Below are positions 45,116-55,918 of a DNA stretch of 64,000 nt, one piece after another. Below the pieces are notes generated by a model that was given only the letters and a program-made list of their open reading frames with translations, had not been told where the DNA came from and did not search any database. Source of the DNA: Ciona savignyi (taxonomy: Eukaryota > Chordata > Ascidiacea > Phlebobranchia > Cionidae). The position numbers and the translations under genes are program-made. Location: NCBI GenBank assembly GCA_000149265.1, contig CH003295.1, forward strand, positions 469,003 to 533,002, in the 5' to 3' direction. Position 1 is the stretch's first letter; the number at the start of each line of letters is the position of its first letter.

Positions 45116-45140
45116 CAGTTGGTGCCGCAATTGGTTTAAA

Positions 45141-46358
45141 ATGAAAGTGATATTCACTGGTTATCCTAAAACCGGCACCCAATCCATTAAGGAAGCTCTA
45201 AAGCTACTTGGGTATACGGTTTTTGATTATCTTGACAATTCATGGTATTTGGGAGAGGAATGGGAAAGATGTTTGATAGGAGGACACGATGTGGACCTGC
45301 GGCAGATGTATGATGGAGTGGACGCCGTAGTTGGTGCTCCCTGTGTTTATTTGTGGAGGGGATTTTTACAAACGTTTCCCGACATAAAGGTAGGTATGAA
45401 ATAACCCAGTACAGTGTTTGATGAGCATTAACCCAACGTTATAAGGTAATTCACGCTACAAGGGACGTAGATGGGTTTGATCGTATACGTCAACAGTACA
45501 AGGAGTTTTCAGGAGATAAGAGCTACGTATTGTTCCAGTCTTTAACTTTTTCTGGGTGGAGATATTTCTTCGTCACGAACATGTTTAGTATGAAACAAAT
45601 TTACTACATCTGGCCAAATGTTTTAAAAGTTCAATTGTTTCAGATAATTTAGCTTTGGGTACTTGGAGGAATTGGCCATGGTCTAACTACAACATCATTA
45701 AGCAAGTTATAACGCGACTTTACAATATGCATAATGCTGATGTACTCGAGGTTTGTATAAAGGAAAGGCTGGAGGTTTTGAATGCCTATAAAGTATGGAT
45801 AAATCGTTGTTTAAATAAAGTTTTATCTAGCACCACCATGCTACAATACTATGCGTGTTTAATTATTTAGGCCTGGTAAAAAAACAAAACATTTTTTTAT
45901 ACATGCAGAAAGAATTAGTCTGATAGCTTGGTGGGTTTGTGTGTCGAGTTTCAGAAGGGGGGTTGTAGGTTCGAATCTGTCGCTAGCTAGTCGGTTGTGA
46001 CCTTGGGCAAGATATTTAACACACATTGCCTGAAATCAGGACACTGCCTGAATACTTTTAATATGTGGGAAAAACCTATCGACTTAAAAATAAAATTTAA
46101 AACGCACAGAATGTCCCAAACGAAAAGCTGCTTCATTTAAAACTAACGGAAGGTTGGGTCCCTCTCTGCAAGTTCTTGGGTAAAGAAATTCCCGATGTTC
46201 CTTTCCCGCACAAGAACAAAGGTTGCAGCTACATGGAAGATTCTAAGCATGGCCACCCCGTCATGCAAGCAATGATGAAGGAATTAAAAATAACAATAAT
46301 GATACTCTTCGGCAGTTTGGCCGTGATGAGTTTCTACTTTTTCAACTTATATGTATAA
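45141..46358 (+). CDS. PAPS-dependent sulfotransferase-like protein, about 267 aa, with an apparent 1-base frameshift
   Basis: Exons 45141-45389, 45446-45750, 46110-46358. The start MKVIFTGYPKTGTQS carries the 5'-phosphosulfate loop (PKTGT) of the P-loop sulfotransferase family, type similar to Sulfotransfer_4. A KVIHATRDVDGF segment is the 3'-phosphate site, followed by TWRNWPWSNYN and RLYNMHNADV, then LTEGWVPLCKFLG and DVPFPHKN, all in family order. The C-terminus has one hydrophobic helix (ITIMILFGSLAVMSFYFF), a likely membrane anchor. In exon 2 the frame breaks at 45622-45629: one more A in the ttttaaaagt run would give NVLKSSIVSDNLAL. This is either an assembly error or a real lesion. 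AATAAA at 46388-46393. Confidence 0.8.
45912..46062 (+). mobile_element. 3'-truncated SINE in sulfotransferase intron 2
   Basis: tRNA-like head (gcttggtgggtttgtgtgtc, gtaggttcgaatctg) and cgctagctagtcggttgtga, then decay. The B-box here (ggttcgaatc) is the most tRNA-like in the window. Confidence 0.65.
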
Positions 46359-46759
46359 TTAATTTTGTTAGATTAACTTACTGTACCAATAAAGAAAAAA
46401 TGTAAATAAAATTTATGTCCAAAATATTTGTGACATGGCGCTTCTTTTGGTAAGAAATTAGTACAATTTGTCCGGCGTCCAAGCTAAATCGGTAAGAACG
46501 TCGGCGGTCTTGTTAGGGCGGATTTCCCAGGAGATTTTTTTTCTAATATGTTTTATTTCTGATTTGTATTGTACATTTTTAATTTTCCAAGAAATTTAAA
46601 ATGAATATTCTTTTTTAATACGGAAATGTCGGCAATAATGGAGTTCACCTTGGAGGTTATGTAAAATTGAACGTCGTTGCAAAATAAGAGAACGTTAGTT
46701 GGGATACCTAAAAGTTTTAACCTGGTTGGATATCTGATTTATGACAGTATTCTAACGAC

Positions 46760-46855
46760 ATGACCTACCTGTCACAAGCGGTACGCAGAAAAGATAAACT
46801 AAGTAAAATCAAAATGTGTTATATACAGAATCAAAGGGAACCCATAAAAACATAC
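46760..46855 (+). repeat. Dispersed repeat copy 2 (partner near 2505-2610)
   Basis: Shares cctgtcac-agcg-tacgcagaaaa, aaatcaaaatgtgtta and gaatcaaa-gg-acccata with the segment inside the TA-flanked element at 2094-3375. Confidence 0.45.
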
Positions 46856-46999
46856 TCATCTGTAATTTCTTAATCATGGTTAAACATCAATAACAAATAA
46901 ATAACGTTCTTACTCGCAGAAAAATAGCATACAGTACTGGTCGCGCTTTACCGCACACTTTTCTTCAGGGCTTTATATCGTTTGATCCTAATTAAATTT

Positions 47000-47194
47000 G
47001 GATTTGTTCTTTTGCCTAGGTTTGGCGGCCGCGTCCGCTATATTTATTACATTATATCCCTATTTTTTTAATGACGTGTTTTAACGACTGTTCGTTTTGC
47101 CGTCTTTTCCCGTTCCTGTGTCGAGATTATATTCGTTTGCCATTTTTAAAAAACTGGGGCAAAAAATGAATAAACTAAACTAAACTAAACTAAA
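47000..47194 (+). mobile_element. Possible 3' end of a retroelement with (taaac) tail
   Basis: An island of mixed composition ending in aataaactaaactaaac and further taaac units. A pentamer tail suggests a SINE/LINE 3' end; no other homology recognised. Confidence 0.3.
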
Positions 47195-47373
47195 TAGCAT
47201 TATTATCTTAAATCCAACTGCAAATACGATAAAACCAGCGAATCGCAGCATGTGAAATGATCTCCTTTCTTCTCTGTGTGTTTGTTTGATTGGCTGGTAG
47301 TCGTAAAGTGATTCACATAAGGATTTGACTTCGCAGTGTTATAGGAGGTAAGACTGAAGTTATTGGAACAGCA

Positions 47374-50300
47374 ATGGCTACACAGGCAAATTCCAGACTT
47401 TTTATGATTCTTGGTAAGCATATTTTAACAGGCACTTTCAGTTTTTTATACAGTCGTGCTGTGTTACCCTATTTTTTTCATATTTCTAAATTATTAAAAT
47501 CCTACAAAAAATATGCTTCGCAGGCGCAATTTTTGCTGCTGGTTTGGTTGCAGTCGCAATTGCACTCCCCCTAGTTCTTACTCAAAGCAGCAATTCAAGT
47601 GGAGGGGACACTGCAATTAACATTTTGAACGAATCACCGATAATCGACGGGTAGGTGGTTTTGTAATACAAACTATTTTATTTGTACTTTTTATTATAAA
47701 CAAAATGTGTACTTTTTTTCTAACGACTGCACACCTGCAGCAAATATCTAGAAAATGTTAATAACCACTCATTTTAGCCCCACGTATATAATCCCGGTAA
47801 AGCCCTTCAAAACCACTGAATAGTTGTTTTTTTGGTAACAAGACTAATAAGGAACAAGGCTTGTCGGACCAAATTATTAAACAGACTTTAAAGTTTTTAA
47901 TCTAAATAAAAAAAGGGTTTATCCTTTAAAATAAGACATTAGCCAAACAACCTTGACTATATATACGGTATTTAGACCTAAAGTAATACATTAGTTTGAT
48001 CACACACAAAAAGTATAAGTAACATAAGCGTCAGTAACATCAAGTTTCGAAACAATTATACGACATATATTTTTCAGAGGTTTAACTAACAATTAAACAT
48101 TGACTGGAGAGACTTTTAATAGTCATACTATAAAACGGTAAATCATAAAACTAAATATTCTGGTCATTTCGAATAGCTCGGCCTATTGTGAGTTTATTTT
48201 ACAAAGAATTTAAAAAAGAAGAAAAAACAGCGCAATTAGAAACTTTCGATGCCGAGTTTCAAGTATGTGATTACTCAAACTTGCAATTTTGTTGTAAAAG
48301 AATGGCGAGAACAAATTTGGTGAAATGGCGGTTTACAAATTGTGACTAAACAAGGAACCGGCGGGTTGTATATACAATCGTCATCTCTTGGGAAAACTTG
48401 CCAGGGGAAGCACGTTAATTTCACACTTACTCCCTAGATACCTTAGAAAAACGTGGTCCTCGTGGTAAAATACGTCATAATGGGAAGATTGAAATACAGT
48501 AATCAAGTGAATTATAATTCCATTTGAAATCAAAATACATTAAATATACAATTGGGAAGGTAAATCTTACAGTGTGAAATTACTGAATTATTACATAATG
48601 GAGTACATAGAAATCTAATCGGTCGTTGAAGGTTTTTAAACGATGCGAGCAAACCATAAACATTTTATTGTAGCCACAACGACTGGCCGTACCAGCTACG
48701 GCGTCACATGAAAAACAGCATCAACGACGTTGACTTTTTGAACCAGGATTTCACGAAACTTTACAATGGTTCACACACTGATATAAAACGCTTGCGAGAT
48801 GGAAAAGTTGGTGCACAAAGTAAGTTAGATAATTTGTATGTCAAACAACCATGGACATAATAAACCATTCATAAGCATTCTTTTGTTAGTAAGCTATTGG
48901 TTTTTCATAATCAGCTAGAAATAGTTGAGAATACCGCATATGATGCATTAACAATGGCCTATTGTCCGTATTCATTCATTCAATTGTTCAATTTCATTCC
49001 ACTCGCCTTTGATCTACTGTTATCTTGGGGTCAGATCACTTTTCCTTATTGTGCTAAACAAATATTTAATTTCAATGCATAAAGAGGAAGGCCAACCATA
49101 AGAAATAGAATATATAAATTATAACGTTCAATTATAATTTGGTAATTAAGTTTATCGGTTATCATTATTTAAATATGAAAAGAGGTGGTTTTGAGGAATC
49201 ATGTCTTACTAAAAACCTTCATCTCTCTTTTACAATTTCATGGTAGGATAATGTTTTACAACAGTTAAGGAACTCAGAAGTATGTTGTAATAATTCGCAA
49301 AATATCCCCTTCTCTAATTGGTAGAATGTCATACCCATTTTCCTTATGGTCGTTTACATCGAAATACCACGATTGTTGTATAGACACCAAGTTGTTTTGG
49401 CATTGTTACAGGTAAAACTTCTTTTCAGTTTTGGTCGTGCTACTGCTCATGTAATGCGGGTGGTAAAGACGCTATTCGTATTGCGCTTGAACAGATTGAT
49501 GTCGTAAAGAGGTACAGCGCTAGCTATCCAAGTACATTTCAATTTGTAACAACGGCTGCAGGTTAATTTAAATTAAATGTGATGGAGTCATGCGCTAAAA
49601 CTGTGCTTTGTTAATAGAAATCGAGACAGCTAATTCAGAGGGGAAAATTGCTTCGATGATTGGTGTAGAGGGAGGTCACATGATCGACAGCTCGTTGGCG
49701 GTTTTAAGAATGTTGTTTGCTCTTGGAGCTCGGTACATGACACTGACTCACAGTTGTGACACACCCTGGTACGTGCATCCTTTACTGTAAATCAAACATT
49801 ATTCTAAAAGCAATGTCATCTACGACGACTGTTTTCATGGAGGTTAGCATATTCAACATAAGCGTCGTCTTTCAGCCATAAGTTCTATTTTAAAAAGTAA
49901 TCCCTAAAACTGTGTCTCTTTTAACTGCAGGGCTACCGCCTTCAACACGGCAAAAACCACTGGCCTCACCGACTTTGGAAAAGTAGGTTTCATCTGATCA
50001 GTTTTATATAGATCGATTAAATTAAAATAATAAACATGCAATGCTAGGTTCGTATATTTTTGTAAGTTTAACCACCAAAACCGGTGTAACGAAAAATATA
50101 AAGTCAACTCACACGCAAATCTTGATACTAAAGCTATCGCAGTGTCTTTATACATTGTACATTATTTTGTATTAACATAGTAAATAACAAACAGGTATTT
50201 GGACAACTTATGTCGTTTTACACAGCTTGTAGTCTCGGAAATGAACCGCTTGGGGATGCTGGTCGATTTAGCTCACGTTTCAGATGCTACGATGAGAGAT

Positions 50301-51672
50301 GTATTCGAAACTACCACCGCTCCTGTTATTTATAGCCACAGTTCTGCGCGCGCCATATGTAACCATGGCAGAAATGTACCAGATGACATATTGCAGCTGC
50401 TGGTAAATTGAAAGCATTTTGTCGTGTCAAAGCGTTTTATTACTTTGTTTGATTTGGAAGTTAAGCATGGTAGTCGTTTTTGTAAACTCGATTTTTACCC
50501 TGAGTGGCCAAATTAATTGATTGATATGGTTTTCCTAGAAAACGCACTAATTTCGCTAAGCGACGATGTTCTAAATCGTAGTAACGGTTCAGTCTTACGT
50601 AACTCACATTAATAGGCCTGGTAATCCAGATAAGCAGTAAAGTTGTACTAAAGAACACACGGTTGTGTTATAAACCCATGGATAAACAAAAATCTAGCTT
50701 ACAAAATAGATAATATTTTGTTGTTGCGACATTGCATTACGTGGATACTTACTTAATTTGTGTTTATGTGAATGCAGAAAACAAACCAAGGAATTCTCAT
50801 GATTAACTTCTACAACGATTACATCACGTGCAGTCCCACAGCTAACATCAGTCATGTTGCAGGTACAAAAATTGTTTTGTCAAAAATGATCATTCGTAGA
50901 TTAGAAAATCAGTATAATCTATTCTATTGACCGTTTTTTAATTTTCAATGCTTTTGAGTTCACACATACCATCTCTAGATCACTTCGACCATGTTAAAAA
51001 TGTCATCGGAGCTGATTATCTTGGAATGGGGGCAGACTACGATGGTGTCCAACGGTAATACAACCGGATATATTACGAAATGTTTATATTTTTCCAGCAA
51101 ATGAAAAAAACGGATATTCGCGCAGGACAATAGTCATACTATAACATTCCAACCGCCGGTTTACAGTAAAAATATCGGAGTTCTATTTTATTATTAAGTT
51201 TAAATTGGTTTAGTTCCAGTTCATTAGTTTACTGGGTGCAGTCGATATCTGCTATGTGTACTGGCGCAGTCAGCGTCTGATTCAATTTACAACCTTTCGT
51301 CTGGTAGCCAAGGTATTCACCGATTGTGTTATTCTGTCGGACGAAACATTTTGTTGCATTTGCTTTATCATTATTTTGAAATGTAAATTCGGATGAAAAT
51401 ATTTTGTTGCATTTGAAATATAAATTCACGTACATTTGAATTTTTATAGAGTACCAGACGGACTGGAAGACGTCTCGAAGTATCCGAACTTGATCAGGGA
51501 GCTATTGAAGAGAGGGTGGTCGGAGGAGGAACTCAAGAAGATCACCGGCAAGAATCTTCTGAGAGTGATGCGTGCAGTCGAGGCGGTTGCTCAGCAACAA
51601 CAAACGAGTAACGTGCTTCCGGATGAAACCTGGATCTCAGATTCCCTCGTTGCTTCAAATTGTAGAACATAG
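47374..51672 (+). CDS. DPEP1: Membrane dipeptidase, tandem copy 1, 408 aa, ten exons
   Basis: Zinc dipeptidase of the renal/membrane dipeptidase family, cleaving dipeptides and leukotriene D4-type substrates outside the cell. Exons: 47374-47413, 47524-47650, 48674-48819, 49412-49561, 49618-49768, 49931-49982, 50226-50402, 50778-50862, 50979-51054, 51450-51672. Zinc ligands are present: DGHND (His, Asp), GVEGGH (Glu), LVDLAHVS (His), YSHSSA (His). The last exon has [12 protein letters not shown] as in vertebrate enzymes. Unlike mammalian DPEP1 there is no cleavable-looking signal: residues 10-32 form a membrane anchor (type II), and the C-terminus (SLVASNCRT) lacks a GPI tail. At exon 3/4 the consistent splice (48819 to 49412) adds six residues before FWSC compared with copy 2. 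AATAAA at 51695-51700. The symbol denotes family membership. Confidence 0.9.
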
Positions 51673-52428
51673 ACATCTGACCAAACTCGATTGCAATAAA
51701 TATTAAAAACGTATATATAATTCCTGTAGAGCTTGATTGGCAATTGGGCACCCAGCACTAAACTTAACTAAAAGAGTTTAAATACTGTGTATAGTCAATG
51801 TATAGTCTAGAGATCACAGTATATTTACGTAATATTTTATGCCCTGTTCACATTATATCAAAGCGTCTTTGTACTCGATGTTAATAATGTACTCGATGTT
51901 AGTATTTTACGTATGAACCCACGAATTACGTATTTTATTACGCCGTACGTTGGCGCACTCGTACACTTGCTTAATTAAATCACCTCCTGACCGTGTCCTT
52001 CACTGTTAAAGAAGATATTTTAATGTTTTTTTAAAAAACAATTCAGTTATAGTGTTTATACTCTATTATAAATATTAATGAAAGTAATAATGCAGTATAT
52101 GTTAGGAAACACATTGTAATAAAGCCGTAATTCTAGATGAAAACAATAAAACCTATATATATTTGACTAATCCTAGTGTATTAAATTTACTTAGACAGAA
52201 GAACGTTTCTGCGTATACTAAGTTGATAAAAACAATCAAGACCACTACAATGCCTAGTCAATATTGCATCGCGATAGGTGCGTACTGTTACTGAGTAATT
52301 AAGAAAACACATTTTGCAAGTTAATCAGTAGCTCAAATGACTTAGTGTTATAATAAGCACATATTTCGTATCCACTTTCTTGAAAGACTGACATCATTTG
52401 GATTTACCTAGACCGCCATTGTGCAAAA
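51673..52428. other. Spacer between dipeptidase copies
   Basis: 3' UTR of copy 1 and 5' flank of copy 2. AT-rich, no gene or repeat recognised. Confidence 0.5.
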
Positions 52429-54724
52429 ATGGCTCTCAAAATTAATTGGAAATTAATTGCTGGAATAACTGGTTTGTAGCTAAGTTTGCTGTAGAATTTT
52501 TATTAGTTCTTTCTATATGGTCTTTATCTAACCCCGATTCTTAAAAACACGTCGTCATACTTAGTACACCTAACAGACCGAGGTCTTATTGTAAATATTA
52601 ATAACGAAGGATATATGAGCAGATATATGTCGATTTATCGTTACCATTTTCCCGGTTGTGGACTTGGGCAAGATACTTAAAGGACTCGCGGTCGATTCAG
52701 ATTCAAATAGATAGATTATAAAGTTGTATCAAAACAAACAGTATCTAATTATGATATAATGAATGGCGTTGTCTTACATACGTGATTTAAATGAATTGAG
52801 TATCTTACCCTGGGTTAATAAAAGCCTCTAAAATTGGACATTTTTAGGTGCCCTATGTGTAGTCGCTTTAGCAGTTGCTTTGCCAGTGGCTTTGACTCAG
52901 GGGCAGAACAAAGATGTTCCGGACGACGTAGTGAATTCTGTCCTCAGCGAATCACCAATTATTGACGGGTAAGAACTTCTGCTAACCTAAGATCGATTAA
53001 AATTAAATTATTGCCATCATATTATTTAAATTATTGCAGCCACAACGATTGGCCGTACCAGTTACGACATAACTTGAATAACAGCATCAATGAGATAGAC
53101 TTTTTGACACAGGATTTCAGGAAACTCTACAACGGTTCACACACTGATGTACAACGACTTCGAGAGGGAAAAGTTGGCGCACAGGTTCGCAGTTTATTCA
53201 GTTTATACAACAAAATACATTCATAGATATTCTCAACATTAACATTTAAACTTTAATGAGGTTTTATATATTCTAGTTTTGGTCATGTTTTTCTACATGC
53301 TCTTCGAGCGGAAAAGATGCTGTAAGAATCGCTTTGGAACAAATTGACCTGATTCGACGAATAACTCAGAAAAATCCTACCGTCTTTCGATTTGCAACAA
53401 CAACTAATGGTATGTTTTTGACTCATTTTGAATCGGTTTAAATACTAATTTAATACAAAAATATGGATTATAGAAATCGAGTCTGCTAATTCAGAGGGTA
53501 AAATTGCTTCCATGATTGGTGTAGAGGGAGGTCACATGATCGACAGCTCATTGGCGGTTTTAAGAATGTTGTTTGCTCTTGGAGCTCGGTACATGACACT
53601 AACTCACAGTTGTGACACACCCTGGTACGTGCATGTCTTGTACATGCATTAGTGATTTACGAAAATGCATTATTACTTACGAAAATGCATTAACTAAGCA
53701 TATTTGCATTACAGGGCAACAGCTTACAACACAGCCAAAGCAGTTGGGTTGACGGACTTTGGAAAGGTAATTTTAAACACATGAAATCACAAGCCAACAC
53801 GTTTTTCACCACATTCCAGTTGGTAGTGGCCGAAATGAATCAGCTTGGTATGTTAGTTGATTTAGCCCACGTTTCTGACGCAACAATGAACGACGTGTTT
53901 AACGTTACGTCCGCCCCTGTAATATTCAGTCACAGTTCTGCCAGAGCACTTTGCGACCATAAAAGAAATGTACCGGATGACTTGCTGCATAGACTGGTTA
54001 GTGCCGACTATCTTTTGGTTGAATGAAGTGTGAAACCATCACCAATCCTTGTCAGGCGGATAACGGCGGAATTCTGATGATTAATTTCTTTAACGGATAC
54101 GTCACATGCAGTTCAAACGCGTCTGTTAGCGACGTAGCAGGTTAAAAGTTGTGTTAAAAGTGGTTATCGACGTTAATCTATCTTTACTTCAAACAGACCA
54201 CTTTGACTATGTACGAGATTTGATCGGGGTGGATTTTCTCGGTATTGGGGCAGACTTCGATGGTGTTCCCTAGTGCGTATTGCTTACAATTAATTAAAAA
54301 ACATATTCTTGTTTTTTATGAGGATACCTTAGCAAATATGTTGAAAACACATTACGAAAGGCGATGTATATAGTTAAATAAAACCGCATTTTTTTTACTA
54401 TTTAAGTATAGTAATAGAACTATTCTAGATCTTGTCTATTAACAAAATTAATTTTTAGTATTATATGTTCAGGCAAACACACGTTTTAACATATGTAGTA
54501 CTCCGGCTACGGACTGGAAGACGTCCTCGAAGTATCCGAACTTGATCAGGGAGCTATTAAAGAGAGGGTGGTCAGAGGATGAACTCAAGAAGATCACCGG
54601 AAAGAATCTTCTGAGAGTTATGCGTGCAGTCGAGGCGGTTGCTCAGCAACAACAAACGAGTAACGTGCTTCCGGATGAAACCTGGATTTCAGATTCCCTC
54701 GTTGCTTCAGATTGTAGAACATAG
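52429..54724 (+). CDS. DPEP1: Membrane dipeptidase, tandem copy 2, 402 aa, ten exons
   Basis: Exons: 52429-52471, 52848-52968, 53040-53184, 53277-53409, 53474-53624, 53715-53766, 53820-53996, 54056-54140, 54197-54272, 54499-54724. Intron positions and phases equal those of copy 1, but introns are shorter. The same zinc ligands are present (DGHND, GVEGGH, VDLAHVS, FSHSSA) and the same N-terminal membrane anchor ([20 protein letters not shown]). Exon 5 and exon 10 are nearly identical to copy 1, the others are not. The start of exon 10 is altered: a splice-phase change plus an extra C at 54525 put about ten residues ([10 protein letters not shown]) in a shifted frame before KYPNLIREL resumes, replacing the conserved PDGLEDVS loop. 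This may lower activity or be a sequence error. The symbol denotes family membership. Confidence 0.85.
52650..52685 (+). mobile_element. Short SINE fragment in dipeptidase copy 2 intron 1
   Basis: cggttgtggacttgggcaag and the following atacttaaaggac match the SINE body. Confidence 0.4.
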
Positions 54725-55918
54725 ACGAAATTTGTATTTACCTGGACATTGCATCAAAACTTTATACTGTCGACAAAGAACTTAATTAACGATGGACGCA
54801 ACTCGAAGTACTATTATGTAAAATGTTCATAGAAACTTACTAGTAAATATCAGCGTTAATTCCCCATACAGAAATGCTCTTCCATTACGGAAAAACGTCA
54901 TTCTAAAATTTAATTAAATTGTTTAAGGTCACAGAACACTTCACATAGGTTTGTTATAACTGGCAATTGAACTTTGTGTGGGTTCATGCTATAACTGTTG
55001 ACACTGAAATAAATATAGAACGATGTCCCAATAGGAAGATTGCAGTATAAAATTGTGCCAATAAGTTATATCACCGGAACTACACTTACCCAGCTGTACA
55101 TAAGAATTGAGAACGTTATATAATTTTAGGTTGTAACAGCGATATGCCATTTTTTCCGTACAGGAAGATTTAATTAATTTCCGTACAGGAAGATATATTA
55201 TTGGAGTAACGTAATAATCATGGACAATCCTGGCGGATTTCCCTAGACACCGAGGTACGCAGGATAGGTACATCATTTAGTGCCGTCATGTTGCGTCAAT
55301 TACACAGAAGGTCGTTCGTTTAACTTTGCATACTATCGACGATTTTCCGTGGTAAGACAAGTTGCCAAATATCTTATATCCCAGACTAACTTCGCAGATG
55401 AAAACGAATATGTGCCAAGTTATTATTTTATTGATTATTTGCCCCACAAATCACAATGAATTAATTGTTAAAGATACACGTTGGGATTATTGGCTAAGTA
55501 ATAATTTTTGCTTTATAGCATGCATACTGTTATACATTTGAATGTGACCAGATGTTTGTCGAACTATTAAAATGCACCACAACTGTACAATAAAATTCTA
55601 TAAACCACAATGTTTGGATTAAGCAAAGGCACCTGTCCCAATCAACCAGATAAAAATCTACAAAATTAAAGCTAACTTGATAACATTTAAAAAAATTTGA
55701 AATAGTTCTTGTTCATTAAAACTTTGGATATAAAGATACGAATCGATAGAAAAACAATATTTTCAAAGTATCATTTGCAACATTGGGTTAATGTATTTAA
55801 AAAGTTGTTGGCAGCTAAACTAAATAAAGCAGTTGACAATTTAAAATTACATGTTAAAATAAGCATTAATTCATCTCACACACTTTTGAAGTAATTCAAG
55901 TAGAAAAGCATTCCCAGT
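54725..55918. other. Convergent spacer between dipeptidase 2 and the USP gene
   Basis: No coding region recognised. The short antisense open frame at 54989-55276 has no supporting features. Confidence 0.5.

Larger units (their letters stand above)
43550..45140. other. Spacer with a duplicated promoter-like block
   Basis: No coding region seen. Holds the 75-bp duplicated TATA-containing block (44160-44245 and 45048-45115) and a run of eight G at about 44667. The Cys-rich gene and the sulfotransferase are divergent from this interval. Confidence 0.5.
46359..47373. other. Spacer with repeat relics
   Basis: Polyadenylation signal at 46388-46393, the dispersed repeat copy near 46760-46855 and a possible retroelement 3' end with a (taaac) tail (47000-47194). 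No gene. Confidence 0.5.

Noticed and set aside
45629-45643. 15-bp intron in the sulfotransferase
   Set aside because: It has GT and AG ends, but is far too short to splice; a one-base error explains the frame change better.
54989-55276. Minus-strand 95-aa open frame
   Set aside because: No recognisable domain, splice partner or conservation; AT-rich spacer.
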